Counted from the first letter of the stretch, positions 31,053 to 43,439 are shown. The stretch is DNA of 64,000 nt from Gnetum montanum (GCA_015680685.1 MNCI01004329.1:201996-265995); one strand, 5' to 3'. The notes: generated from the letters alone by a model not told the origin. Made by a program: numbers and translations.

Positions 31053-33650
31053 CTTCGTGATGCTTTTGTTGGTACAATGTATGCAATATGGCCTTTTCTA
31101 GTCATCTAGCTATGTTAGTACCACACCTAGTGCATAATTTAAAACATCTATCATAATGTGGAAAGGCTTAGACCAATTCAAAGCTTGGAGGATTAGTGTT
31201 TCAATTAACTTCTGTTTTAAAGTTTTAAATGCCTTCTCACATTATTTTGTTCACTGAATTGATGCATCCTTCTTTGTTAGTTCTACTGATGGTATTGCTA
31301 TTTTAAAAAAAATTTCTATAAACCTTCTGTAATATCCTATGTGGCCCAAAAATGATCTAACATCTTTGATAGTTTATGGCCTTTGGGTAATGTTTTGTAT
31401 GACTCTGATCTTCTCTAGATCTATCTCAATTCCCTTCTGTGATACTTTTTGTTCTAGAATGATTTCATCTTAGATCATTAGATGGCTTTTCTACCAATTG
31501 AGCTTCAAATTTGTCTCTACACATCTTTTTAGTACTTACTCTAAAATATCCAATGCTTATTCGAAGTCCGACTTGTAGGTTGAAAAATCATCCATAAATA
31601 CCTCCACACCATTACCTATTTGCTTTTGAAAGATGCTTAGTACTAGTCTTTGAAAGGTAGTGGATGCATTACAAAGACTAAAAGGCATTTGATTGTAGGT
31701 GAATGTTCCCCACAAACTAGTGAATGTAGTCTTTTCTTGGCCTTCTAGTGCAATGTGAATCTGGTTATATGCACTATACCCATCAAGAAAGTTATAGTGC
31801 TAGTGTCTTGCAATAGTATCCAAGACATGGTTAACAAATAGCAAAGGAAAATGGTCTTTAAACATTGCAGAATTCAATAATCAGAAATCTATACACACTT
31901 TTGACTTGCCATCATTCTTTGGAACAAAAACCAAAAGACAAACCCATTCATTGTCTATAATGGGATAGATGAATCTCACTTTCAATAATTTTCCCAATTC
32001 ATGCTTTACTACCTCCTTAAGCTTAGGGTTTAGCCTTCTCTGTGGTTGGCATCATGGCTTAACAACTGGATTTGTGTATATCTGATGTTGACAAATGCGT
32101 GGATCAATGTCAGTTATTTCATCATAAGTCCATGCAAATGCTATTGGCCATTTATTAACCACTTCCAATAATTTTTTTTCTGATCTTTGTCCAGGTTGGT
32201 GTTAATGATTATTGAATTTTTATTATCTAGAAAAGCATATTCCAATGCTACCGATAGGGTTTTTAACTCCAATGGTTCTAGTTCAAACTTATCCGAGATC
32301 TCGAGCTGTCCCCATTTAATTTCTTCCTCTAGCCTAAATGTCTATAGGGATGCCTTCTTCTTAACTATTATAGCTTATTTTTTCCCTCCATGTAGGTGCT
32401 TATAATCTGAGTTGTTAGTTCCATGTACATTTTTTATTTTGTTTCTTCATTGATAACTAGCCATTGGGTGCCTTCTTCTTTAATGGTTGCCACATATAGG
32501 CATTTCTGCATACACATTTCTTCAACACATCTTTTGCATGTTGTGTTGTTCTCTTATTTAATGACCCATATTTTCTACACATAATTACACCCATTATCGT
32601 TGTATGTGATACATGAAGCTCTACATTGTTGAATGATTCTAACTTCATCCTCCTTGAAGATTTCCAAGGACAAGTCTCTAATTCCAAGCTTAGCATCCAC
32701 TATGTAAAGGCAAGCTCTTCACATGATAATAGGGAACTCTCCCTTGTTTTTCCCCACATGAATGACTAAGAAATTAGCAAGATATGACCAACCACTAATG
32801 CTAGTGATGACATCATCTACCTATCCTAGTGAAACTGTGATCGACTAGTCTACAAGCTCTAGTTAAATGTTACTTTTCTTTAATGGTGGAAGACTCCAAG
32901 CTTTGTACATGTGTTGTAATATCAAGTTTACCCTTGACCTAGAATCAAGTAGAGCCTTGCATGGTTTATCGCCTGCTATTTGAACGTACACCAAGGGAAT
33001 TCTTAGATCTGTTCTTTTCTAGGGAAGTGCTCAGGCCTTTATCTAGTGCATGATGGTCTAAGTAAGCATGACATTTGTTATGTTTGCATTAGTAGAAGAT
33101 AGAAGCTTAGTGTTTCTTGGGGAACTATTTGTGAATCAGGTGAAGTAGATGGGGTCCCCATCCTCCAAACCTTTTTTGGACTCATTTGAAAGAATAGATG
33201 TTTCATTCATGATTACTTCCTCTTGTATGTTGACTACCTTTGTCACATTCCTTTGTTGTGGCTATGATGGTAGCTCCCCTTACATTATAAGTGGTGGCAC
33301 TGATGGTAAAGGATAGGATCATTAACTTAATGAGCCAACTGCTCATTGATGTACATACAGATTGGAATCCATCCTTAGAGTGGTAGGTCTATAATACTCA
33401 AGTGCATATTATTGATAAGTGTGAACTACTATGTTCTCTAAAGATATTGGACACTACGCATAGTATCCATAAGGGTCTAGTTGTCTATATGAATATTATT
33501 TCCTTTGTGGTGGTATTACCCATGCTTGTGGTTGTTGCCACTACTACTGGTACTACTCCTGTGATTGAGGATAAGCTCCACTTAGGTAGGAAGCTAGTTG
33601 GAAGGACTATTTGAAATTACCTTAATGGAAAGGTAATTGTCTTGGCACAT
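31053..33650 (-). pseudogene. pol of element A, proximal part: protease, RT, start of RNase H
   Basis: Minus-strand order: protease near 32960-32870 (KALLDSRSRVNLI, with Arg for the catalytic-loop Gly); RT with the Asp pair of VFMDDFSTY at 31593-31588; TTFTSLWGTFTYNQMPF, SLCNASTTFQRLV; and the RNase H start FHIMIDVLNYALGVVLT at about 31140. The frame runs into 31053 (KSIT) and resumes at 6753 (LNYTIIENELM), which aligns as one continuous RNase H with element B. Between 33290 and 33650 lies the Gln/Tyr-rich gag tail (PQS.EYYQQWQQPQAW). Confidence 0.8.
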
Positions 33651-34515
33651 GCTTTTTGACAAATATTGGGTTGAGTGCATATGCCCCAAACTCTTGTAAG
33701 TGGGCCACCACTAGGCAACATCCCTTAGGATGTTCATACTAGCACACCTTGCACCCTTTCTCATCTTCTAAGCTTGAGTTAGTACATTCTTCACTAAATT
33801 AACTTTTCCTTTTTTTTCGTAGTTTTCATGTTCATAATCTCTTTTCTTTTTCTTATCCTTGCCCTTATTGATGGCCTATTTAGTTCTTTCTTCTATGATT
33901 TTTAGAGCTATAGAAAATTTTATTTGTCCACTGAGTCCCACATATTTTCTATGTTAGTTGCTATATCATTGATAGACTTTTGAATAAGTAGAGTTTTCTT
34001 TTGGTTCACCTCTTCCAAGGTTTCTTCCTTTTTCTTGTCACACATTCATACATATCACTTTCTGATAGATGGATCTTGATTATATTCCTTAGCTAACTCT
34101 CTTTTTTTCTACCCATTTTCCTCTTTCACCACCTAGTCTATTAACCTCTAAATTCAATGGATGATCATCTTTGATAGTCTTCCTTGGGCAAAGATCCCAA
34201 GTTTTTCTTTGGTTTTATTCCTTAGCCCATCAACAATGTGTCTAAGTTGTTTCCTTTGCTAAAATCCATGGCCTAGAAATCTATGCAAAAGAGAGTAGTA
34301 TCTATCAATTGTTGCATCAAGGGATTCGTGTGTCCCTTACTTTCATCTTTGGATTTTCTTTCTAAGATTAGACATCCTTGAGTAAGTTTGATATTTGTCA
34401 TTGAAGAGTTCGAGCATGGCACTCTATGTTTTGATTGGTTCAAGTTTCAATGATCTGTATCAAATCTCTACCTCTTTCATAAGTGTCCTAGGAAACAACT
34501 TGAGCTTTTTCCAAT
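33651..34515 (-). pseudogene. gag of element A, C-terminal two thirds
   Basis: MLELFNDKYQTYSRMSNL (34420), DATIDRYYSLLHRFLGHGF, IVDGLRNKTKEKLGIFAQGR, and CKVC-stop-YEHPKGCC near 33770-33720 (zinc-knuckle-like, same as B). At 34515 it is cut by the LTR of element C, so the N-terminus and 5' LTR of A are elsewhere. Confidence 0.78.
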
Positions 34516-36269
34516 TGTAGCAATCAAAAACATCAGCGCCCAGAACATCAAGGGATTTGCGGGTGCACAGCCTCAACCCTGCCTCCACGTAAGAGCCTTT
34601 GCTGGGAGATAGAGGTGGAGTGCCCTGGATGGTCTTGTTGATCAAACAAGGACTTTGCTAGCTACGATCGAGGTATTGGGTGCAACCGAGGGATGGCATG
34701 CTTATCCAAAATGCGAGCATTAACTTTGTGAGGTAATGCTAAGTGTCCTAATGGCGTTCTTAGCAGTATCGAGGCCAACTAAGCCTAAGCATAGCAGGGT
34801 TTCCCAACACAAGAATGATAGTGCAAGTGTGCAAAAAATGTATAAAGTAGAGAAAAGTGAGAATGCAGTACTGAATGTCAAAGAAAATGCTTAAAATGCA
34901 ATGGAGTTTTAGAGAAAGAAAGAATGGTACCACCCCAGACGGAGAGCATAGTAATTACAAATGAGCTCTACAAATGTACGAGGTTTACAGATAGGCATAA
35001 TAGCAACGTAACCATAGGCTCTTGGCTGTCCCGAGGTGAAGACTAACATCTGCTACGAGGTCCATGCCTACTAGGTTGGCTGCCACAGTGTCCTGTAAGC
35101 TTGTAGTATGCTATAGTGCTGACTGGGATGCAGAGGTGTTGCCAAGATGTTGATACGCTCTAGTTTGCAAGGTGCTTAAGGTGCCTTAGGTGACAAGTAA
35201 TATTCTAAAATGCCAACTGCTACTTGGGTTCGCTAGTCAAATGCTTCAAATGTCCACCAATAAAATGAGTTACTAACCCCTAGAGTGTGGAATGCGAGGG
35301 TATTTATAGGCTTAGGGTTAGCATTAAGTGCAAATCAAGTGCCATATGTCAAAGGGGTAGGTGGGGCTATGCTAACCTTTTCTACGCTCCTACTAGAGAA
35401 ACTGGTGATATGCTCTAGTATGCTCCACTAGACCCCAAGAGATTGCCAGACTATGGCTACGCTACCAAGACTGTGTGTGCCAAAGTTGAAAAATACTACA
35501 ATGTACCTATAAATAGTGCAAAATAGTACAATTTGGAGGCTACACTTTAGAACCATGTTCTCCCATCTTTTGAGTGGAATTAAGCATTAGTACAATTCTG
35601 GAACATTGTGAGTACAAAAAAGAGTGCAAGTTGTTGATCCTACTTGTTGCAAAAGTGCTAGAGCTAGAATGAAGGCTTGTGCTGAGCTTTGGAAGCTTTT
35701 GGAGGTAGTTTCATGTTGCTACGCTAACTACACTCTAGAGAATAGCTCAAAAATTGGGCAATTCTTACAAAAAATTGAAGTCCATTACTGCTATGCTTGC
35801 TACACTCATGGGCGTAGCAAGATGGGATAGGACATAGCAAGGACACTTAGAAAAATTTGGCAAAAATTTTAGCCCTTGCTCATGCTACGCCAGCTACACT
35901 TGGGAGTGTAGCAAGAGGAGTAGCTTTAGAAGTTAGACAATTTTCCAAATGCTTCTTCTATGCTAAGCTATCTTGACAACTTTTGGCTCAACACTAGTGC
36001 AAACTGGTCATTGAAGTATTGCTATAGTAGAGCGCATAGCAAGAGGAATGTGAGCGTACCAAGACACTTAGACAAAATTTCTATAGCTATCGTTTGACAC
36101 TTAGAAAATTTTTAAAATCTAGTTATGTTGCATGCTATGCTAGCTATGATCTAGAGCATAGCCCCAGTAGTGGGATCATGGGCCAAAAACTTAGAAAAAA
36201 TTTTCCTTGTGTTACCACTTAGATAAATTTGTTGTCAAAGTGCTATTTCCCTAATTTGGTAGTGTTTTA
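34516..36269 (-). repeat. LTR (3' LTR) of Tat-like element C
   Basis: The left end TGTAGCAATC corresponds to TGTAC of elements 1 and 2. The right end ..GGTAGTGTTTTA is followed by a decayed PPT (minus AGAGAAGGACTAG, then TAAAACACTACC; compare TGAAACACCAC in element 2). The U5-like block GTGGAGTGCCCTGGATGGTC..ATCAAACAAGGACTT (34615-34660) is shared with elements 1 and 2. TATA on the minus strand at 35301-35308 (CCTATAAATACCC). Many TACGCT/AGCGTA motifs and inverted repeats occur (35893-35912; 36134-36162). The partner LTR is not in the window. CCAAT at 34511-34515 is the candidate target site. Confidence 0.7.
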
Positions 36270-37753
36270 CTAGTCCTTCTCTGTTGATGTTGTCTAGGAG
36301 TGGCCCAAGAGATGTCAACAAATAACCCAAAATACCATAGTAGGCACAGCACCAACATCGCTCGTCGATACCTAATACCTGATTGTATGATGCTTCATCA
36401 GGCTTAAGAGTGCTAAAGATCATGGCATACTATAGGTAATGGATGTAGGGAATTGGCTTGAAGATAGCAAGGGAGGAATGAGATGCAAACAATGTATAAT
36501 GCTACAAGATGCGGAATTAACATGACTAACTATGATCATGGCACCAAGGTGGCTTGTCACCAAATGATGGCCTCTCGTCAAAGTGCTTGTGAGAGAGCCT
36601 TCACCCATAGCACTCAGATGGCTTACCCCTGATATGTTGGCCTTACATCGAAGTGCCTACGAGAAGGCCATTGCAAACTCAAGGTTGGACCAATTGCAAA
36701 ATTATAGCTTTGCTAGATTTTGCATGGAGATATGTTTTACCCCTCTTTTACTCTTTTTTTCTTTTTGGGAAATGCTAGCTGCAAGATGCTTATCATCGAG
36801 TGGACTACATGCCACTCGATGGGGTTTACTTAGAGGCAACCATGTCATGTCTGTAGGATAGGTGTTTCCTCCCTGGGATGAGTTATGTTACATTTACTTT
36901 GACATTAACCAGTCCATAGAGGCTTCCCATGGGACAAGTTGTGTTACATCCATCATGGATTCTACAGTCAATTGAAAGAAGGGTGTCATATGCATCGAAG
37001 AAGCTTGTAAGGAAGGTGGGGCAATGTAAGATAAAGGGAAAAATATGAGTAGGCTATGGTAGGATAGTAGAGATGTGCACTCTCAATCGGCTTGGTGAGT
37101 CCAACCAAGCACATCAAAGCAATGTGATGCCTTGCTACTACAATAAAATGTGCCTATGAATGACCACATCCAAGGCTTCATCCTACAAATAGAACATAGA
37201 GAAGACAATAAAACCACCACACAACATGTGAGATAAGAGAAAACTACTAGTTACGAGGACATTGCAAGTGCCGTAACGGTTGGACCAGTTGCAAGAGCTT
37301 GTAGTGCCAAAGCAGGAAGGCCAGTGCAGATGCCAGACCTAAAAAGCTACAAAAGCTCTAGTAGCCACACCAGAAGTAAGCACCCAAGGGAAGCCAACGA
37401 GGTGGCTAAGGGCAATGGCAATGTAGGCACTCGAGACTCCACACTAAGGACAAGAACTTAGAAATCTAGTAGGATGGCTCGCAGCCATGCTACTAGATGC
37501 ACTTCCAAGCCCAGGCAATGGTGAGGGCTGGAGGATGGAAATGCTATTGCTGGGCCATAATACTACTAGGACTCCAGCGAGTGGTGCTAATGGTGAGAGC
37601 CCCAACTATTAATGAAACACCCAAGGTTGGTGATGCTGTCAGCACAGCCTGGGGATGGTACTATTGGTGATGGTCGCAGTTACTCTGGAAGGTTAGCAAA
37701 ATGCCCAAGGGCATCTTCGAAGGATCAAAAAAATGCCAAGGGTGATGACATTG
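36270..37753 (-). other. 3' noncoding region of element C (left of element 2)
   Basis: No gene recognised. The part next to the LTR has the TTGATG..TAGGAGTGG..ATGTCAACAAA arrangement of the element 1 3' region. 36540-36680 has two repeats of GGCCT.TC.TC.AAGTGC. 37250-37750 is GC-richer with short repeated phrases (GGTGATGGT, AATGGTGAGAG) but no convincing reading frame. Confidence 0.5.
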
Positions 37754-37758
37754 CAAAT

Positions 37759-39297
37759 TGAAACACCACTAAATTTTGCCTAGCACTTTTAGACAAGAAT
37801 CAAGCTAAGTCATGCTGCTGCCCAACATGAGTACAGCGTGACCAAACTTGGAGGCCTCCAAAACAGCCCTCGATGGTCCATAATTCAACAAGCAAGGTCC
37901 TCCCAGGGTCCATAGGCAAATGCACCAACTTCCTGCATCCAGAATCAAAAGTTTTAGGTTCAAAATGTTTGGTTTTGGCTAAGTACACTTTGGTTACTTT
38001 TTCAGACGCTGCACAGCGTTAGGATCAGCGTCACCAACTTTTGGAGCCCCGAAATTGAGTTCAAATAGGCTGAAATTGAGCACAAGGACCCCCCATGACC
38101 TTCACCAAGGTCCCTAGTAGCTCCCAGCCTCCAAAAAATCAAGATTTGGGCCTCAAATGTGCCATTTTGACTTGGTGACGCTAGGGTTACTTTTTCAGAC
38201 GCTACACAGCGTAAGGATCAACGTCACCAATTTTTAGAGCCCCAAAACTGAGCCAAAATGACTTGATTTTAAGGGTGTAAGTCGTCCACAAGGTCCACTA
38301 TTGATAACTATGGGTCCCAGACTTCAGAAATTCCAGATTTCAGCCCAAAATTGCAAGTTTTGGAGGTCACACTGCAAGTCACACGGGATGCTAGACAAGC
38401 AAGGCGATGTTAATCCTTCTTGATTTTCTTTTTCAAGAAATCTGTAAAATGGCAAAGGGATATGAAAGCCCATGCAAAATCAGGCCAAATATTCAGCAAA
38501 AAAAAAGAAATATAATTTTTTCAAGCAGGCCAGAGTTAGAGCTAATCTTTTTAAATTTTTAAAATTTTTATTTTTTTCTCGCTTGAGGGCTTGTATTCCT
38601 AATTTGTATTTTTTTATGGACTTGAATGACCCACAAATTGTAAATTACATTGAACCTAGTCAAAGAAAACCCTAGCCCAACCCTATAAATACCCTATCAA
38701 TTCACACAAACTAGAGGAGGCAGCAAGAGAGGAGGACAAGAAGAAGAAGAAGATTGGAAGAGGCAAAGATTGGAGAGATTGGCAATTCTGAAGGAAGACG
38801 GAACTTGCAATCCTTGGGCGCTCAACACATCTGATTGTTGGCTTCCAAGTTTTTCTCATGTTCATTCCATTTCATCGTCGCATCATCATGTCATATCATT
38901 CCAGGGCTAGGCGTTTGACTTGCCATCCACACTTCTGCAACTACGCTTTGACCGGTGCATATTCCTGTTTGAACAATACAATACAGTTTCATTATTGCCT
39001 CCCATTTACATTGTTTAGTTCTATTTATGCTTTATTCATAATTTAGTATGCTTTATTTACATTTCGTATCATTGTTTACATTCCATTTACATCCTGTTTA
39101 CGATAACCCCAATGCTAGCCGTAGCTTACATTCGGGGAAGTCCTTGGTTGATTTGCGTGCAAACCATCCAAGGCACTCTGCCTTCATTTACTTTTCCAAC
39201 TTGCCCTCGGGCGAAGGCAAGGTCAGTTGTGGCTATCCAATGATCTCTCGGTGTCTATTTCCCTTCCAGCCTTACACCAACGATTTAGGTCAGTACA
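37759..39297 (+). repeat. 5' LTR of element 2 (1,539 bp)
   Basis: TGAAACACCAC...GGTCAGTACA. TATA box TATAAATA at 38684-38691. Upstream it has two units containing ACGCT(G/A)CACAGCGT (about 38009 and 38198), each followed by GGATCA.CGTCACCAA.TTTT.GAGCCCC. A conserved U5 block lies near 39120-39240. The + ORF 39048-39311 is LTR sequence, not a gene. Confidence 0.92.
38684..38691 (+). promoter_or_regulatory. TATA box of element 2 5' LTR
   Basis: CCCTATAAATACCC. The 3' LTR copy is at 46100-46107, and element C LTR has the same sequence on the minus strand at 35301-35308. Confidence 0.7.
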
Positions 39298-39302
39298 GTT
39301 TT

Positions 39303-39321
39303 TGGCGCTAGAAGGAGGGCC
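39303..39321 (+). promoter_or_regulatory. Primer binding site, element 2
   Basis: TGGCGCTAGAAGGAGGGCC, five bases after the LTR. Identical bar one base to that of element 1. Confidence 0.82.
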
Positions 39322-39484
39322 ACTTTCTTGTTATTGGTTAAAACGTCACTACTTGTCAAAACTCATCCACCTTGCCTATTTGAGTCTACTCGTCCCTATT
39401 GATCACACTGAGCTTGTGTCGTCCCACGCTACAACTGCTTGCGATCCAACTCCATTCGTCTACCCCAGTCCATTCACGTTTATC

Positions 39485-39811
39485 ATGGAATCTTCCCAAG
39501 TCAACCCAGTAACATTCCCAATTGTTGACTTTGGGGCCAAAGCTTCAAACTTTGTGACTGCTACAGAATCCATAACCATTATTGAACACATAAATCCTCA
39601 AGGCCCTACACGCCAATCCCTCAGGCTACAAGGCAAAGGCCCTATTCACGTGACTCTTACACCCGAACAGTATAATTTTATCTATGTCAAAATCCAAGCC
39701 AACCTACCCATTGATCATGTAGAGAGGCAAGCTAAGCGAGAATATGAATTCATCCTCAAAGGAGGACGTGAGTTTATCTCTTCAGCATTTGACATAATCC
39801 CCACTCTCTGA
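39485..39811 (+). CDS. Small upstream ORF before gag (element 2)
   Basis: Open from ATG 39485 to TGA 39811, 108 codons: MESSQVNPVTFPIVDFGAK... with TPEQYNFIYVKIQANLP and DIIPTL near the end. It stops 31 bases before the gag ATG. The related ORF in element 1 (24521-24730) lacks about 35 internal residues. No recognised domain; no signal peptide or membrane segment. Still open although the downstream gag has several stops, but its short length makes that weak evidence of constraint. Confidence 0.6.
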   Translation: MESSQVNPVTFPIVDFGAKASNFVTATESITIIEHINPQGPTRQSLRLQGKGPIHVTLTPEQYNFIYVKIQANLPIDHVERQAKREYEFILKGGREFISSAFDIIPTL

Positions 39812-39842
39812 AAACCATCATAAACTCATATCCCAGCTTCTT

Positions 39843-42822
39843 ATGGCCAGAAGTCAAGCCTTACAACTACCTCCCATAGAACCTCAAGATGAAGAAGATG
39901 ACTTTGCAGCTCAATCTGAACATGGAGAATCATACCATACCATTAGGCCCCATGCCCACACAAACCCATTATTCCATCCTTTCCTGGAAGAAACTGTGTT
40001 TCCTTCTACATCCACAAACACTCAAGGACCTGTTCCCCATTCCATTCTTATCTTCTCTGTGCTCAATAACATTCACTCTGATACGTCCACTTCCATCATT
40101 CCTCCACCAGTGCAGTCCCAACAACTCCCCCAAACCAATGCAGGGTCAATCTTCCAACCTCAAGTAATTGGAATATCGTCAGTCATACCAGCTTCCACAT
40201 CCATCCATTACATACCCCATATGCAAATTCATCGGGCATCATTGATTATTCCAACCCAACATGTTCAAGGTGTTACCTCACAACCTGTGGCTGGGCAGTG
40301 GGTTCCACCAGTAGCCTCAGTCCCAAATACCATCCCACCATAACAAATGTTAGCCCAACACCTTGCTTTTCCACAAACAATGCAACAATTAAATCATTAT
40401 CATCCACAATCAACTCAATCCATTGGTTTGCCTACCGCCCAAGAATGGGCAGACACATAAAAAATGATGCACTCATTGGTAGAAGAATTAAAACGCCTTA
40501 AAACTTTCAACAATGAGGAAGTCAAGGCACTAGATTTCTATCAAGATGACCCAATTGACCCCTCAGTTCCACCCTTGACCTTGCCAAAAGGAGTCTCCTT
40601 ACCTCAACTGACCAAGTACAATGGAGAAGGGGACCCAAATGCCCACCTAGTGACATTTAGAACCAAAAGCCTTTTACTTCAAGCATGGCCCCATGTAATC
40701 TTGCGAGTGTTTGCAATGTCATTAACTGGAAAAGCCTTAGACTAGTACCGATCTTTACCCCGTAGCTCCTTATCTTCTTTAGAGAATTTGCTGCATCAGT
40801 TTGTCACCCGTTTCAAGTACAATTTGAAACCTGAAGCCACATTAGATAGCTTGATTCAAATTAAACAAGCGCCTTTAGAGCCAGCACAGAAATTTATCCA
40901 AAGGTGGAGTGCAACCTTAAAGGAACTTCATCAACCTATCCCCGAAACATATTTACTCACTATCCTCAAATCAACCGTGAATGACTTTATTAACTCAAAA
41001 CTTTACTACCTAAAAGCCCGCACATTGAGCCAAGCATTCGTACAAATCAAAGACATAGAAGAAGCGGCACAAACAAGTAATGACCTAGCCTACTCAGCCT
41101 TTAGAAGCCAACACATGAGGAAAGATAAATCAAAAACAACGGTAGCAGCAGTGGCTGAGGGAAAACAACCTGCTATTCCAAACAATTATGAAAGAATAGC
41201 ACCCACTCATAACCTGAAAGTTCCTCAAATAGAAACAACAACATAGGTCATGCTCGTACCTTTGAAAGGAAAGACCCTACTCATACACGCCATTGCCCAT
41301 GAAGCCTTCACAACTGCTTGATCAACTTCTAAAGGCTGGGCTAATTCAACACAAACAAATGTCTCCTGCGGCCTCACAAAGACATGATCACTTTTGTGAA
41401 TTGCCCAAAAATCCAACTTTAGCAATAGCCAACGAATCTCCCATTCCAAAAGGCTTTCGGTTGGATAGGTTTTGTGAATATCATCAATGGTGTGGTCATG
41501 GGACTGATTACTACTTTGCATTAAAACAAGACATACAACGCATGATAGATGGGGGCGAAGTAGTGTTTGATGAGACAAACCTGATAAGGCCTCAAAACCA
41601 ATCCATGGGGGTCTACAAGGATCCTCTCAATACCAAAACCAACGATGCCCCATATGTGATTAATACTATCCATATGGAAAATAGATGAGACGTTCCGTGA
41701 AGACCTTTTGTGATTCAAAGGCCTTCAGAAAACACACTTACCCCAACATCTCCTCAAACCCCTTTTACCACACGCACATCCCCCACACCATCAAAACCAT
41801 TCATCATCCATATACCTCCTTCGGTTGCCACCACAACAAACATACCGTTTGAAAATCGACCCATTCCCTTTGTGGTCCGAGTGCCAAAACACCCTGGCAG
41901 ACAACCCACCTCCACTTCTCGACGACCTTTGTGAGAATGTCTTGCCGATAGGCTAATAAGAGAGCGCTTAGAAAAAGAAAAAAAAGAGCGCATGGAGAAA
42001 GAAAACCATGGACACGAATTAGGACTACCAAAGCNAATTTATGTAGTATTATCCCCACAACTTCAAGAATCAAAGACCACATCCTTAGAGTTCCGCATTA
42101 AGGACATTAAGCTAGATGAGAAAATAGGGGAAATCACCACGGTCCCTATGTTCATAACAATACATGTTGATCATTTCAAAATACGTAGGGTGCATGTCGA
42201 TGATGGTGCGGCAACAAATGTAATACCTTTTTCTGTCATCGAAAAATTGGGACTCACTGAACAAGTACAACCCACAACAACCTCTTTCTTGAGATCTTTC
42301 AGTGGTTCTTGTGTGGGAGTGAAAGGTATGGTTACCTTAGATTTCATAGCAGGTGACCAATTCCCTACATCGGCTAAATTCATAGTGGTTGATGAAATGT
42401 CAGGGTTTAATCTAATCCTAGGACGTCCTTGGCTAGCTCAACTCAAAGCCGTATCTTCACCAATCCATCAAGATATACACCTACCTTACGAGGGAGGTGA
42501 GATCATCATACATGGGGATACAACAAAATCAATCATTTCCTCATACCTTGAGGTAGGTCAAGGGTCAAAAATTGAGTTCATTAAGCCTAAACAAGAAACC
42601 ATGAACATATATCAAAACGTGAACCCAACGTTGACTCATAATCCAACTAGCACTGAAGAAACACAGGAAGACACAGACATAGGAGCCATTCCTGCTAATG
42701 TTTCTTGGTTAGAACTACCCTTTGACATCACCGATGAAGGGGAAGGTGAATATAAGATCATACCCATACACCCAGCACCACACGTTAAGTTACAAAAAAT
42801 CAAGAGGCAACTCAACAACTAG
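39843..42822 (+). pseudogene. gag-protease of element 2
   Basis: MARSQALQLPPIEPQ..., about 990 codons with TAA at 40341, TAA at 40458, TAG at 40743, and a frameshift between 41246 and 41293 (frame then holds to the end). Capsid motifs: ALDFYQDDPIDPS, LPQLTKYNGEGDPNAHLVTF, LLQAWPHVILRVFAMSLTGKALD (40510-40745), LHQFVTRFKYNLKPEATLDSL, FIQRWSATLKELH. Tat-type gag tail FRLDRFCEYHQWCGHGTDYYFALKQDIQ (41455-41545). Proline-rich PFIIHIPP and PFVVRVP repeats (41800-41900). Protease: RVHVDDGAATNVIPFSVI (42187-42240) and NLILGRPWLAQ (42408-42440). A stray N lies at 42035. Confidence 0.87.
42035..42035. other. Single ambiguous base
   Basis: N within the gag-protease frame, with no duplicated flanks. The frame is kept across it. 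Confidence 0.8.
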
Positions 42823-43439
42823 AATGAATGATACAAACTGTCCGAAATGATGTTAAACTACGAACTGTCCGAAATGACGTTAAACTACGAACTATTCGAA
42901 ATGACGTTAAACTAGCCATGGTCAGAAATGGTCGGTTCCATTTAAAAATTCTTGAAAACATTACTACCTTTGGCCCACCATGGCATAAAACTGGTAATCC
43001 TTTCTTTAACAACAGATGCAACAGTCCATCGAGACTTTAAATTGATGTACCAAGCCCGAAATGGCTTTAAACTAGAGCCAACAAATTACAGATTTACAAA
43101 CTCCTGTCATCTTACATTGAATTTTCGCTTACAAGTTACAACTTACGATTTAGATTCTTGCATGGTCATTACTTTCTTTTCCAAGTATTTACCTTACATC
43201 TTGCTTTACACTTTAGAAATTTATGTTACATTTAGTTGCACACATATACTCTAGAAAATAAAGAAAAAAAAACATAAAACTACAAAAATACATGGCCCGA
43301 AAAGGCCTTAAACTAGCTTATGGCCCGGAACGGCCTAAAACTATCATTTTTTGCATTGCTTTTCTTTCATTCATACATTCTAACTCTATGTACAACAGGT
43401 GTCACTTGATGTTGTTTTCTTCCTAGTTGATTTTTGCAG
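42823..43439 (+). other. Intron 1 of element 2 with type 1 array
   Basis: Between the end of protease and a strong acceptor (TTGATTTTTGCAG|A, AG at 43438-43439). It contains about seven units with the core CCGAAATGACGTTAAACTAC or GGCCCGAAAAGGCCTTAAACTA (42835-42915, 43050-43075, 43292-43345). The equivalent arrays lie at 21265-21330, 49500-49610 and 55430-55830. The donor is not fixed; GTTAAGT at 42784 is one candidate. Confidence 0.6.

Larger units (their letters stand above)
6749..31057 (+). mobile_element. Element B insertion: Athila-like retrotransposon with ORF3 and tandem third LTR
   Basis: An Athila-like element inserted in the RNase H region of element A. Layout: LTR 6754-7613, PBS 7615, gag-pol, spacer, ORF3 (split by element 1), PPT, LTR 29090-29982. 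Then a second PBS, leader and start of gag (29983-30635) and a partial LTR (30636-31052) follow. LTRs begin TGATGAAGCATCC and end CTCATCA. The flanks are CCTAG (6749-6753) and CTTCG (31053-31057). These match at only 3 of 5 positions, so a decayed 5-bp target duplication is likely but not proven. Pol coding of A resumes across the insertion, which independently fixes both ends. The LTR-internal-LTR-internal-LTR order suggests unequal recombination between copies. Confidence 0.8.

Noticed and set aside
37250-37750. Possible captured gene in the 3' region of element C
   Set aside because: GC-richer text with short repeats, but no frame stays open or resembles a protein family.
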